From: RGIG4034 sp045628945
Lineage (GTDB): Bacteria > Bacillota > Clostridia > Lachnospirales > Lachnospiraceae
Reading direction: 5' to 3'
NCBI GenBank assembly: GCA_045628945.1
Contig: JAZQQG010000025.1
Coordinates: forward strand, 15,962 to 79,961
DNA length: 64,000 nt
Shown here: in pieces, positions 1 to 7,821 of the stretch
Layout of the letters: every line of letters begins with the position of its first letter
Numbering within the stretch: the stretch's first letter is position 1
The notes under the pieces: model-generated
Told to the model about the DNA's origin: nothing
The model's database searches: none
The model's input: the letters and a program-made list of their open reading frames with translations, nothing else
Made by a program: the position numbers and the translations under genes

Positions 1-70
1 TCGGCACTCCAAGCTTCTCGCAAGCCTCCGGAAGCAATGTATTGCATACCCATAAGATTCTTTTTTTCAC
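1..70 (-). CDS. Probable glycosyltransferase, N-terminal fragment (runs off window)
   Basis: Only the first 23 codons lie in the window. A GTG at 70-68 opens a frame reading (M)KKRILWVCNTLLPEACEKL, a beta-strand plus loop typical of the first Rossmann strand of GT4-like glycosyltransferases (KKxLWxCNxxLPE). A GGGAG ribosome site lies just upstream, inside the last codons of the aminotransferase, whose TAG stop ends 1 nt before the GTG, so the two genes look translationally coupled. A competing ATG at 53 in another frame has no good ribosome site. The family call rests on very few residues; the rest of the gene is outside the window. Confidence 0.5.
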   Translation of the reverse strand, partial: MKKRILWVCNTLLPEACEKLGVP

Positions 71-71
71 A

Positions 72-1607
72 CTATTCTCCCTGATGGTAATACTGCAGGA
101 AATTGCCTAACTTGCCAAGGGCTTCCTCCAGCACCTCAACTCTCGGTAAAAAGACAACGCGGAAATGGTCCGGCTCCTTCCAGTTGAAACCGCTACCCTG
201 AACGATCAAAACATGCTTCTGCTTTAAGAAGTCAAGAGCAAACTTTACGTCATCGGTAATACCGAACTTCTTCACATCCAGCTTCGGGAATGCATAGAAG
301 GCCGCCTGAGGTTTCACACAGCTAACGCCGGGAATCGAGTTCAGGAGCTTATATACGCACTCTCTCTGCTCATAGATACGTCCGCCGGGCACCACATAGC
401 TCTTTACACTCTGGTGGCCGCCAAGCGCCGTCTGTACAATGGACTGCGCAGGAACATTCGAACACAGTCTCATATTGGATAACATATTGACACCTGCGAT
501 GTAATCCTTGGCAATCTCCTTGTTACCGCTAAGAATCATCCAGCCGATACGGAAGCCCGCAATCATATGGGACTTCGACAGGCCGCTGAAGGTTACGCAG
601 AACAGATCGGGAGCCATGGACGCAATCGAAACATGCTGAAGGCCGTCCATAACCAGGCGATCATAGATCTCATCGGAAAAGATCATCAGCTGGTGCTCAC
701 GGGCAATATCAACGATTTCCTGAAGCACCTCGCGGGGATACAGGATACCGGTGGGGTTATTCGGGTTAATGATAACAATTGCCTTCGTGCGGGAATTGAT
801 CTTTTTCCGGATATCTGCCATGTCCGGATACCAGTTCGCCTGCTCGTCACAGATATAGTGTACCACTTTACCGCCGGCAAGGGTAGCCGCAGCCGTCCAC
901 AAAGGATAATCCGGGGAGGGAATCAGAATCTCGTCTCCCTCATCCAGCAATGCCTGCATACTCAAAGAAATCAATTCACTTGCGCCGTTTCCCGTGAAAA
1001 TATCGTTAATCTCGACATTGGGAATATCCTTTAACTGCGCATACTGCATGATTGCCTTTCTGGCTGCATAAAGGCCCTTGGAAGGCGAATAGCCTTCACA
1101 CTGGGTCAACTGATGCTGCATATCGTAGATGACCTCATCCGGAGTGCGGAAGCCAAAGGGTGCCGGATTTCCGATGTTCAATTTTAAAATCTGCATTCCG
1201 TTCTCTTCCATTCGGGTTGCTTCATCTACAACCGGTCCTCGCACATCATACAACACGTGCTCCAGTTTTTTCGATTTCGTGAAAACACGAACCTTATGCG
1301 TATCATTATTCATCTCTGTCTTCTCTCTTTCCGCCAGGGGAACTTTTCGGGTTCCTGCCTGTGTATTCTGTTCCAGCGTCTTACCGTCCTCGTCCATAAG
1401 CCAGGCCGGTTCCACTTCCAATACGGAAGCCAACACCGCAAGCGCCTCCTTACGAGGAAGGGTCTTGCCGCTCAAATACTGACTCATATGGCTCTTGCCA
1501 ATCTTCACCCCTGCATCGCTTGCAGGGCTCTCCGCCAGTCGAATCACATCCGCCTGTTTATAGTTCTTGGCCGCCATGGCCTCCTGTAATCTTTTGGCAA
1601 AGCTCAT
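72..1607 (-). CDS. XRE helix-turn-helix / class I aminotransferase (AlaT-like) fusion protein
   Basis: A 511-residue fusion. Residues about 1-75 form a Cro/C1-type helix-turn-helix (KRLQEAMAAKNYKQADVI, SHMSQYLSGKTLPR). After a polar linker, residues about 105-505 are a complete fold-type I PLP aminotransferase of the alanine aminotransferase type: LNIGNPAPFGF at the start, NPNNPTG, SDEIYDRL, the PLP lysine in SGLSKSHMIAGFRIGW (about K345) and FRVVFLPR near the end. The likely reaction is pyruvate/glutamate to alanine/2-oxoglutarate. The added DNA-binding domain suggests a dual enzyme-regulator, as MocR proteins are, but with an XRE rather than GntR domain. A GGGAGG site 8 nt before the ATG supports this start. 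The promoter contains a TTGAAC inverted repeat that could be its own operator. Product of the enzyme domain is secure; the regulatory role is inferred. Confidence 0.9.
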   Translation of the reverse strand: MSFAKRLQEAMAAKNYKQADVIRLAESPASDAGVKIGKSHMSQYLSGKTLPRKEALAVLASVLEVEPAWLMDEDGKTLEQNTQAGTRKVPLAEREKTEMNNDTHKVRVFTKSKKLEHVLYDVRGPVVDEATRMEENGMQILKLNIGNPAPFGFRTPDEVIYDMQHQLTQCEGYSPSKGLYAARKAIMQYAQLKDIPNVEINDIFTGNGASELISLSMQALLDEGDEILIPSPDYPLWTAAATLAGGKVVHYICDEQANWYPDMADIRKKINSRTKAIVIINPNNPTGILYPREVLQEIVDIAREHQLMIFSDEIYDRLVMDGLQHVSIASMAPDLFCVTFSGLSKSHMIAGFRIGWMILSGNKEIAKDYIAGVNMLSNMRLCSNVPAQSIVQTALGGHQSVKSYVVPGGRIYEQRECVYKLLNSIPGVSCVKPQAAFYAFPKLDVKKFGITDDVKFALDFLKQKHVLIVQGSGFNWKEPDHFRVVFLPRVEVLEEALGKLGNFLQYYHQGE

Positions 1608-1672
1608 CTTCTCTACCTCCCGGTTCTCCCCACATCTCCTGCATGGGGTGAGCTGTCAATCTGATGTACTTC

Positions 1673-1701
1673 ATCATAGCACTTCAAAAGAAAAAGTTCA
1701 A
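1673..1701 (-). promoter_or_regulatory. Promoter of the HTH-aminotransferase gene
   Basis: On the minus strand TTGAAC (1696-1701), a 17-bp spacer and TATGAT (1673-1678) form a sigma-A-like promoter about 65 nt upstream of the ATG. The -35 hexamer is one arm of the TTGAAC inverted repeat described next, so a repressor bound there would block it. Confidence 0.6.
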
Positions 1702-1730
1702 TCTCTGTTTGGTCAGAAATTGAACTTTTT
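1691..1730. terminator. Inverted repeat: xylB terminator and possible operator
   Basis: AAAAAGTTCAAT (1691-1702) and ATTGAACTTTTT (1719-1730) are perfect 12-bp complements around a 16-nt loop with T runs on both sides, so it can act as a terminator for the xylB transcript arriving on the minus strand. A third copy of TTGAACTTTT lies at 1745-1754. The three half-sites and overlap with a -35 box also fit a repressor operator. Confidence 0.6.
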
Positions 1731-1754
1731 TTCTTGTGCTTATTTTGAACTTTT

Positions 1755-3224
1755 CTACTGAATCTCGGAATACAGATCCTTTACCGTAGGATAGATCTTC
1801 ACGAACTTGCGATACTGCTCTTCATATTTTGCAGCCAGTGCGGGATCCGGTTCAATGGTCTCCACTACCTTCACAAGCTTCGCAGCCGCTTCTTCCACGC
1901 TTGCGTACTCGCCGCAAGCCACTGCCGCCAGCATAGCTCCGCCGTAACCGGGGCCCTCTTCGCTCTCGATGATATCCAGTTTAATGTTCAATACATTTGC
2001 AAAAATCTTCTTCCACAGAGGGCTCTTGGCGCCACCGCCGCAGATCTTACTGCGTTCAATTTTGATTCCAAGGCTCTTGGCCACTTCAAAGGAATCACGA
2101 ATCGCAAAGGCAACACCCTCCAATACCGCCTGGTACATATCGGCACGGGAAGTATCCATGGTCATGCCGATGAAGGTTCCTCTTGCATTGGGGTTATTGT
2201 GAGGAGAACGTTCTCCCATCAGATACGGAAGGAAAAAGACATGGTTCTCACCCAGCTTCGTAATCGCTGCCTGCTCTGCACCGAATTCCTTGCTCTGAAG
2301 AATCTCCTCCATCCACCACTTATTGCAGCTTGCCGCACTTAACATACAGCCCATCAGATGGAACTTGCCGTCCGCATGTGCAAAGGAATGCAGTGCATTG
2401 TTGCTGTCTACGCCGAAGTTCTTGGAGGATACGAAGATGGTTCCGCTGGTACCGAGAGAAATGTTGCACATTCCATCGCCAACGGTTCCGGTTCCGACAG
2501 CCGCTGCGGCATTGTCCCCGGCTCCGGCCACAATCTTCACCGTCTCAGACAGTCCGAATTTCTTGGCAAGCTCCGGCTTCAGTGTTCCGACCGTCTCGAA
2601 GCTTTCGTAGATATCGGCAAGCTGATCACGGCGCACATCGCAGATCTCCATCATTTCCTTGGACCAGCACTTATTCTTAACGTCAAACAATAACATACCG
2701 GAGGCATCGGATACGTCCGTGCAGAAGGTTCCGGAGAGCTTGTAGGCAATGTAATCCTTCGGAAGCATCATCTTCGCAACCTTCGCATAGTTCTCGGGCT
2801 CATGCTTCTTAACCCAGAGAATCTTCGGTGCTGTGAAGCCTGCGAAGGCAATATTGGCGGTATATTCGGACAACTTGTCCTTACCGATTACGTTATTCAG
2901 ATAATCCGTCTCCTCCTGGGTTCTTCCGTCATTCCAAAGAATTGCGGGACGAATGACATTGTCCTCCTGATCCAGCAGTACCAGACCGTGCATCTGTCCG
3001 CCAAAGCTGATTCCGGCCACTTCCTCACGCTTGCTGCCCGCAAGGAGTTCCTCCATACCGGTACATACCGCATTCCACCAGTCTTCGGGTTTCTGCTCGG
3101 ACCAGCCGGGATGCGGGAAGGACAAGGGGTATTCTTTTGAGATTACATTCTGGATCTTACCGTCGCCGCTCATTAAGAGCATCTTAACCGCGCTGGTACC
3201 CAGATCGATACCAATATATAACAT
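1755..3224 (-). CDS. xylB: Xylulokinase (FGGY sugar kinase)
   Basis: FGGY-family carbohydrate kinase, 489 residues from the chosen start, the normal length. It begins MLYIGIDLGTSAVKMLL, the phosphate-binding strand of the first actin-like domain. GISFGGQMHGLV and AILWNDGRT match the xylulokinase substrate region, GAGDNAAAAVGTG and the C-terminal CGGGAKSPLWKKI are ATP-binding motifs. It phosphorylates D-xylulose to enter the pentose phosphate pathway in the cytosol. An upstream in-frame extension to 3281 exists but lacks a ribosome site, while AAAGGG lies before the ATG at 3224. It is cotranscribed with the isomerase gene upstream, separated by about 80 nt that holds a strong hairpin. Xylulose is the likely substrate; a related ketose cannot be excluded. 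Confidence 0.9.
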   Translation of the reverse strand: MLYIGIDLGTSAVKMLLMSGDGKIQNVISKEYPLSFPHPGWSEQKPEDWWNAVCTGMEELLAGSKREEVAGISFGGQMHGLVLLDQEDNVIRPAILWNDGRTQEETDYLNNVIGKDKLSEYTANIAFAGFTAPKILWVKKHEPENYAKVAKMMLPKDYIAYKLSGTFCTDVSDASGMLLFDVKNKCWSKEMMEICDVRRDQLADIYESFETVGTLKPELAKKFGLSETVKIVAGAGDNAAAAVGTGTVGDGMCNISLGTSGTIFVSSKNFGVDSNNALHSFAHADGKFHLMGCMLSAASCNKWWMEEILQSKEFGAEQAAITKLGENHVFFLPYLMGERSPHNNPNARGTFIGMTMDTSRADMYQAVLEGVAFAIRDSFEVAKSLGIKIERSKICGGGAKSPLWKKIFANVLNIKLDIIESEEGPGYGGAMLAAVACGEYASVEEAAAKLVKVVETIEPDPALAAKYEEQYRKFVKIYPTVKDLYSEIQ

Positions 3225-3254
3225 AGTTTTTTGACCCTTTCTGTGATATGCAAA

Positions 3255-3278
3255 GCGGCTCGGCCGCAGCCGAACCGC
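3255..3278 (-). repeat. Intercistronic hairpin between isomerase and xylB
   Basis: Ten-base arms GCGGCTCGGC (3255-3264) and GCCGAACCGC (3269-3278) pair with a single mismatch that is a G-U wobble in the minus-strand RNA, around a 4-nt loop. There is no following T run, so this looks like an RNA processing or stability element that could set different levels of the two proteins. Confidence 0.5.
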
Positions 3279-3303
3279 CATTCATTGTCTTAATCGCTCA
3301 TGC

Positions 3304-4785
3304 TTATGCCCAGGGATTCTCGGTAGGATACATCATACCCTTAGGCTGATTGAAGTTGATGTCTGCTACAGGCACTCCGAGGAACTTGAAGGTCTCGAAT
3401 AAGAGCTTGCCATAGTGACCAAAAGCAACCGCACCGTGATGAGGGAATCTCTTCTGAACCAGTACGTGACGGTAGAAACGAGCCATCTCGTCAATAGCGA
3501 AGATTGCGATACCACCGAAGGAACGGGTAGCAACGTCCAGAATCTCGCCCTGTGCGATGTAGCTCTTTAAGTTACCGTCGCTGTCGCACTGCAGACGATA
3601 GAAGGTTACATCGCTTGCTGCGATATCGCCTTCCAGAGTACCACGGGTGAAATCAGGCTCACTTCCGGCAGGCACAAGGAGACGATGCTGAATTAACTGA
3701 TACTTAACCGCACGGTCTGCACACATCTTGCAGGACGGAGTATTGCCGCAATGGAATCCCATGAAGGTATCGGTAAGCTTGTAATCATACTTGCCCTTGA
3801 TGTCCTCATCATAGATGTACTGAGGAACAGAGTTGTTGATATCCAGAAGGGTCACTGCGTCACCGGAGATACAGGTACCGATGTACTCGCTTAATGCACC
3901 GTAGATATCTACCTCACAAGCTACAGGAATACCGCGGCTTGCAAGACGGCTGTTAACGTAGCAAGGCTCAAAACCGAACTGAGAAGGGTATGCAGGCCAG
4001 CACTTATCGGCAAAAGCCACATACTTGCGGGAACCCTTATGGTTCTCTGCCCAATCAAGAAGCGTAAGCTCGAACTGTGCCATCTTTACATTCAGATCAG
4101 CATAATACTTGCCTTCGCCCATTTCCTTGGCCATATCTGCGCATACCTCGGGAATACGAGGATCGTTCTCATGCTCCTTGAAGGAAACAAGAAGGTCAAG
4201 CTCGGAGTTCTCTTCGATCTCAACGCCCAAATCATACAGACCCTTGATGGGTGCGTTACAAGCAAAGAAATCCTGAGGACGAGGTCCAAAGGTAATAATC
4301 TTTAAGTTCTGAACGCCGATAACCGCACGTGCGATGGGAACGAACTCCGCAATCATCGTAGCGATGTCTTCTGCGGTTCCGACCGGATACTCAGGGATAT
4401 AACCCTTTAACTTACGCATGCCAAGGTTATAGGAGCAGTTTAACATACCGCAGTATGCATCACCACGACCGTTGATCATATCGCCGTCGCCTTCTGCGGC
4501 AGCTACAAACATGCAGGGACCGTCGAAGTTCTTGGCAATCAGAGTCTCGGGAGTCTCGGGACCGAAGTTACCAAGGAAAACAACCAGGGCATTACACTCT
4601 GCCTTATTCACATCGGCAACTGCCTTCAGCATGTCAGCCTCATTCTCAACCGTTACGGGACACTCGTACAAATCTCCCTTATACGCAGCCTTGATTGCAC
4701 TGCGACGAGCTTCCGAAAGAGCAATGGGGAAACAGTCACGGCTTACTGCAATAATACCTAATTTTACTACAGGAATATTCTTCAT
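3304..4785 (-). CDS. L-fucose/L-arabinose isomerase family protein
   Basis: 493 residues with the fold of the L-fucose and L-arabinose isomerase superfamily: an N-terminal Rossmann-like half (VVKLGIIAVSRDCFPI, LVVFLGNFGPETPE) and a C-terminal metal-site half (GFHCGNTPSCKM, GTLEGDIAASDVTFYRLQCD, RFPHHGAVAFGHYGK). Members are Mn-dependent aldose-ketose isomerases. Being directly upstream of xylulokinase, the natural guess is that it makes a ketose that XylB phosphorylates, but its sugar cannot be read from sequence: it is neither a classical XylA nor AraA. Its promoter overlaps the terminator of the mannanase gene. Confidence 0.8.
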   Translation of the reverse strand: MKNIPVVKLGIIAVSRDCFPIALSEARRSAIKAAYKGDLYECPVTVENEADMLKAVADVNKAECNALVVFLGNFGPETPETLIAKNFDGPCMFVAAAEGDGDMINGRGDAYCGMLNCSYNLGMRKLKGYIPEYPVGTAEDIATMIAEFVPIARAVIGVQNLKIITFGPRPQDFFACNAPIKGLYDLGVEIEENSELDLLVSFKEHENDPRIPEVCADMAKEMGEGKYYADLNVKMAQFELTLLDWAENHKGSRKYVAFADKCWPAYPSQFGFEPCYVNSRLASRGIPVACEVDIYGALSEYIGTCISGDAVTLLDINNSVPQYIYDEDIKGKYDYKLTDTFMGFHCGNTPSCKMCADRAVKYQLIQHRLLVPAGSEPDFTRGTLEGDIAASDVTFYRLQCDSDGNLKSYIAQGEILDVATRSFGGIAIFAIDEMARFYRHVLVQKRFPHHGAVAFGHYGKLLFETFKFLGVPVADINFNQPKGMMYPTENPWA

Positions 4786-4813
4786 AATTCGAATACCAAC
4801 CTTTCTTCTGTGT

Positions 4814-4831
4814 CGCCTATTTCCATAGGCG
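4814..4831 (-). repeat. 5'-UTR hairpin of the isomerase-xylB operon
   Basis: CGCCTAT (4814-4820) and ATAGGCG (4825-4831) form a perfect 7-bp stem with a 4-nt loop just downstream of the predicted transcription start. It may protect the RNA 5' end or be a repressor site. Confidence 0.4.
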
Positions 4832-4843
4832 TGTCATGATACA

Positions 4844-4873
4844 ATTATAGTAAAAAAAAGGGGCTTTGTCCAA
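4844..4873 (-). promoter_or_regulatory. Promoter of the isomerase-xylB operon
   Basis: Minus strand: TTGGAC (4868-4873), 18-bp spacer, TATAAT (4844-4849). The spacer includes the T run of the upstream terminator, so terminator and promoter are physically merged. Confidence 0.6.
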
Positions 4874-4886
4874 CCCAAAACCCCTT
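4852..4886 (-). terminator. Terminator of the GH26 gene
   Basis: In the minus-strand RNA AAGGGG and CCCCTT pair around a loop and are followed by an eight-T run (plus-strand A run 4852-4859), a standard intrinsic terminator about 55 nt beyond the GH26 stop. Confidence 0.75.
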
Positions 4887-4940
4887 GCATAATTATTGAT
4901 TATTTACCTAAAAAATTGAACATAATGACGAACCGGCAAC

Positions 4941-6551
4941 CTATTCGGTTAAGAAGCTCGGAAGTTCATCCAGCGTGATGAAATAGTCACCGTTAAAAAT
5001 CTGATGGATGGAATCCGTCGTATTATACTTGGTATCGGTAATCCACTCCGTATGCCAGGTCATAAAATAGGACCAGGGTGCACCCTCTGTCAGCATCTGC
5101 TCCGCGGTAGGAATCGTACCGTTTTCATGGAATACAATCGGCATTCCTTCCGGAGCCACTGCATCTACCTGATCGAAAAGTTCCTTGTTTGCTCCGGCCG
5201 TATAGCTGTCTGCACCGATTAAATCAATATACTCATCGCCGGGATACCAGGAAGCCATATCGGTACCGCTCTGTGAATAACCGTATACCCAGATTAAATT
5301 ATCCAACCCCCAGTATTCCGTCAGACGCTCATAGGTCAACTGCCAGAGTTTCACAAAGTTCTCGCTTCCGCCCTTGCTCCACCAGAACCATCCGCCGTCC
5401 AGCTCATGATAAGGACGCCACAACACAGGCACTCCCGCATCCTCTAGCTGCTGAAGATAAGGAGCGATTCGATCCAGACCTGCCAGAATGTTATTATAGG
5501 TGTCCGTACCTACCGTAAAAGCATCGTCCCAGTTAATATTGTCCGCCTTGCATTCGTTGTAACCGGAATTGTAATCTGCGCCGGTATGCCAGCAAATGGT
5601 TACGATACCGCCTTTATTCCACCAATCAACGGCACGATTTACCACGCCCTGATAATCCTTGTTCATAAAATCCAGACCACGAATTGCCGGATATCTGCCG
5701 GACGCATCATAGATATAATTCATCTCGTAATCGGGAGATCCCTTCCAGGTAGACTCCATCTGGCCGGTAATACAATACTTACCGTAGTTCTCCTTGAGAT
5801 ACTCATACACAACCTTGGTTGCCTCCGTAGCATTCGGATTGCTGAGTTCTCCTGTATAGCTATGCTGAATCAAAGAAGCCTTATCCGTTGCGCTCATATA
5901 GTCCGTAAGCTGCGTCGTAGCAGCCGCATCCAGAATGTATAAGCCGGCAATACGTCCTCCGTTCCATGCTCCCAGACAGAAACCGGTAATATCTTCCACC
6001 TTGGTTCCTGCCAGATCGACAAAATCCGACACAGGATAGATGGCAATACGTTCCTTGGTCGGCTCTTCCGTATAAGCCTTCACCTCCAACTGCACCCAGT
6101 TGCCGGCAGCACTCATGCCGAAGCCCAAAACACCCCAGCCGCCATGCGTGGCATCGTCACAGGCATAGATCAAGGCAAAAGAGGATCCTGCCTCCAGGTC
6201 TGCTAACTTCATCTCATCATTGGAATAGTAGCCCGCATTCGTTTCGCCGGAGAAAAGCTTCTTACCCTTTTCTACCATGGCAAGCTCTGCGGCATAGATT
6301 GCGGCATCATCCATATCTCCGGTGGGCGAGGTAAAAACAGGCGCCCAACCCGCCTCTGTGGCAGGCGTATCCTCCACCGCCGGCTTCTCCTCACCGGAAG
6401 GCTCCACCGTAGCAGGAGTATCCACAACCGGTTCTTCCTGCTGCTCGGTAACAGGCTTCGTATCTTTATTGTCCTTTTTCTTGTCTCCGCAGGCCGTCAG
6501 CGACGCTACCAGACAGAGCGCAAATAGCAGCGATAATATTCTCTTTTTCAT
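4941..6551 (-). CDS. Glycoside hydrolase family 26 lipoprotein (beta-mannanase type)
   Basis: 536 residues from the ATG at 6551, chosen because AAGGAGG lies just upstream and a lipoprotein signal follows (MKKRILSLLFALCLVASLTAC, lipobox LTAC); the frame is open further upstream without support. After a Pro/Glu/Thr-rich tether (residues 20-60) comes a beta-rich, carbohydrate-binding-like region (about 65-225), then a GH26 catalytic barrel. The acid/base Glu is in WRPYHELDGGWFWW (about E383) and the nucleophile in PIVFHENG (about E476). It should hydrolyse beta-mannan or related glucans at the outer face of the membrane. It has its own transcription unit, bounded by hairpins on both sides. Family is secure; exact substrate is inferred. 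Confidence 0.92.
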   Translation of the reverse strand: MKKRILSLLFALCLVASLTACGDKKKDNKDTKPVTEQQEEPVVDTPATVEPSGEEKPAVEDTPATEAGWAPVFTSPTGDMDDAAIYAAELAMVEKGKKLFSGETNAGYYSNDEMKLADLEAGSSFALIYACDDATHGGWGVLGFGMSAAGNWVQLEVKAYTEEPTKERIAIYPVSDFVDLAGTKVEDITGFCLGAWNGGRIAGLYILDAAATTQLTDYMSATDKASLIQHSYTGELSNPNATEATKVVYEYLKENYGKYCITGQMESTWKGSPDYEMNYIYDASGRYPAIRGLDFMNKDYQGVVNRAVDWWNKGGIVTICWHTGADYNSGYNECKADNINWDDAFTVGTDTYNNILAGLDRIAPYLQQLEDAGVPVLWRPYHELDGGWFWWSKGGSENFVKLWQLTYERLTEYWGLDNLIWVYGYSQSGTDMASWYPGDEYIDLIGADSYTAGANKELFDQVDAVAPEGMPIVFHENGTIPTAEQMLTEGAPWSYFMTWHTEWITDTKYNTTDSIHQIFNGDYFITLDELPSFLTE

Positions 6552-6589
6552 ACTAATCCTCCTTGTTTGACCGTAAGTATAGCATTTTC

Positions 6590-6628
6590 CCGAAAAAGAA
6601 AATACCCACACTATTATACAGTGTGGGT
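6590..6628 (-). terminator. Terminator of the aldolase gene
   Basis: ACCCACACT (6604-6612) and AGTGTGGGT (6620-6628) make a perfect 9-bp stem with a 7-nt loop, followed on the minus strand by ATTTTCTTTTT. It lies between the aldolase stop and the GH26 start and could also be a cis site for GH26 control. Confidence 0.65.
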
Positions 6629-6663
6629 AGTCAATTCTTATTGTTTTCGGCAAGGTCGGCGGA

Positions 6664-7629
6664 TTACACCAACAGTTCCTTGTAGTACTCGGAGTAATCG
6701 GTTCTCTTGTCCTTGGTAAATGCGATGGCGGTACGAGGATGCTGGTTCAGTAAACCGGTCATCAGGTAGGGAAGATCGTAACCCCATACAACACCTTCTT
6801 CTTTTAACTTTACCATATTGTTCTCGATGAACTTAAATACAGGATATACATTGTATTTCGGATTCTTTAAGAAGCCTAAAAGAAGCTCCATTGCGCAGTT
6901 ACCGGCACCACGACCCATACCCATATAGGTCGCATCCAAAAGGTCAACGCCGTCACCGACACACTCAATGGTATTGGCAAAAGCAAGCTGCTGATTGTTG
7001 TGAGCGTGAATACCCAGCTTCTTATTGTACTTGGCTGCCACGTTCATAAAAATATCAACGACTCTGGCCATCTCTTCCGGATAGATGGAACCGAAGCTGT
7101 CTACGATGTAGAGATAATTTACGGGAGTCTGTGCAACCATCTCCAGAGCAACACGAATATCGGTCTCCTGTGCATTGGAGATTGCCATAATGTTGCAGCT
7201 GGTCTCATAACCCTTCTTGCAAGCATCCTCAATCATATCTACCGCTTCCGGCATCTGATGAATGTAGGAAGCCACGCGAACCAAGTCAACAGGGCTGTTC
7301 ACCTTCTCATCGAAGTCATTCTTGTCATGACGTCCGATATCCGCCATAATGGCAAGCTTCAGATTCGTATCGTTCTCGCCTACGATCTTGCGAATATTCT
7401 CGTCAGAGGAGAATTTCCACTTACCGAACTTCGACTCATCGAACACCTTCTTGGAAGCGCGATAACCCATCTCCATATAATCAACACCGGCATCCAGATT
7501 GGCCTGATACAGATTCTTAACGAATTCATCGTTAAAATAGAAGTCGTTGCATAAGCCTCCGTCACGTAATGTAGCATCCACAACCTTGATGCTCTCTCTG
7601 AATCCCATGAGTTTTTCAATTTCTTTCAT
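6664..7629 (-). CDS. DRE-TIM metallolyase family aldolase (HMGL/DmpG-like)
   Basis: 321 residues of a DRE-TIM barrel: VVDATLRDGGLCNDF is the signature strand with the metal-binding Asp and catalytic Arg, IHAHNNQQLAFAN carries the His-x-His metal ligands and LDATYMGMGRGAGNCAMELLLG the C-terminal loop. The family includes 4-hydroxy-2-oxovalerate aldolase, HMG-CoA lyase and isopropylmalate synthase. It is shorter than the synthases, which carry extra C-terminal domains, so an aldolase or lyase is more likely. Its substrate is unknown and neighbours do not settle it: it is a single-gene unit with its own promoter and terminator. Confidence 0.8.
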   Translation of the reverse strand: MKEIEKLMGFRESIKVVDATLRDGGLCNDFYFNDEFVKNLYQANLDAGVDYMEMGYRASKKVFDESKFGKWKFSSDENIRKIVGENDTNLKLAIMADIGRHDKNDFDEKVNSPVDLVRVASYIHQMPEAVDMIEDACKKGYETSCNIMAISNAQETDIRVALEMVAQTPVNYLYIVDSFGSIYPEEMARVVDIFMNVAAKYNKKLGIHAHNNQQLAFANTIECVGDGVDLLDATYMGMGRGAGNCAMELLLGFLKNPKYNVYPVFKFIENNMVKLKEEGVVWGYDLPYLMTGLLNQHPRTAIAFTKDKRTDYSEYYKELLV

Positions 7630-7724
7630 TTTGTCTTACATCCTTTCTGAATTCCCGCTCCGGCAAGTCGAACCCTCTCGCACTTTATTGCGTTGAAGCG
7701 TTACGCTATGAAGCGTCAAATAGA

Positions 7725-7754
7725 AATATACCGAATCTTGACGCGTTCGTCAAG
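7725..7754 (-). promoter_or_regulatory. Promoter of the aldolase gene with palindromic -35
   Basis: Minus strand TTGACG (7748-7753), 17-bp spacer, TATATT (7725-7730). The -35 is one arm of a perfect palindrome, CTTGACG/CGTCAAG with a 4-nt centre at 7737-7754, which fits a repressor operator. Downstream in the leader two copies of ACGCTTCA repeat at close spacing. Confidence 0.6.
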
Positions 7755-7821
7755 TGTTTTCTTGTTTTTTGTGTGGTTCCCCAAAAAGAAACTTCCGAAC
7801 CCCCTGTTTCCTAAGGCCCGT

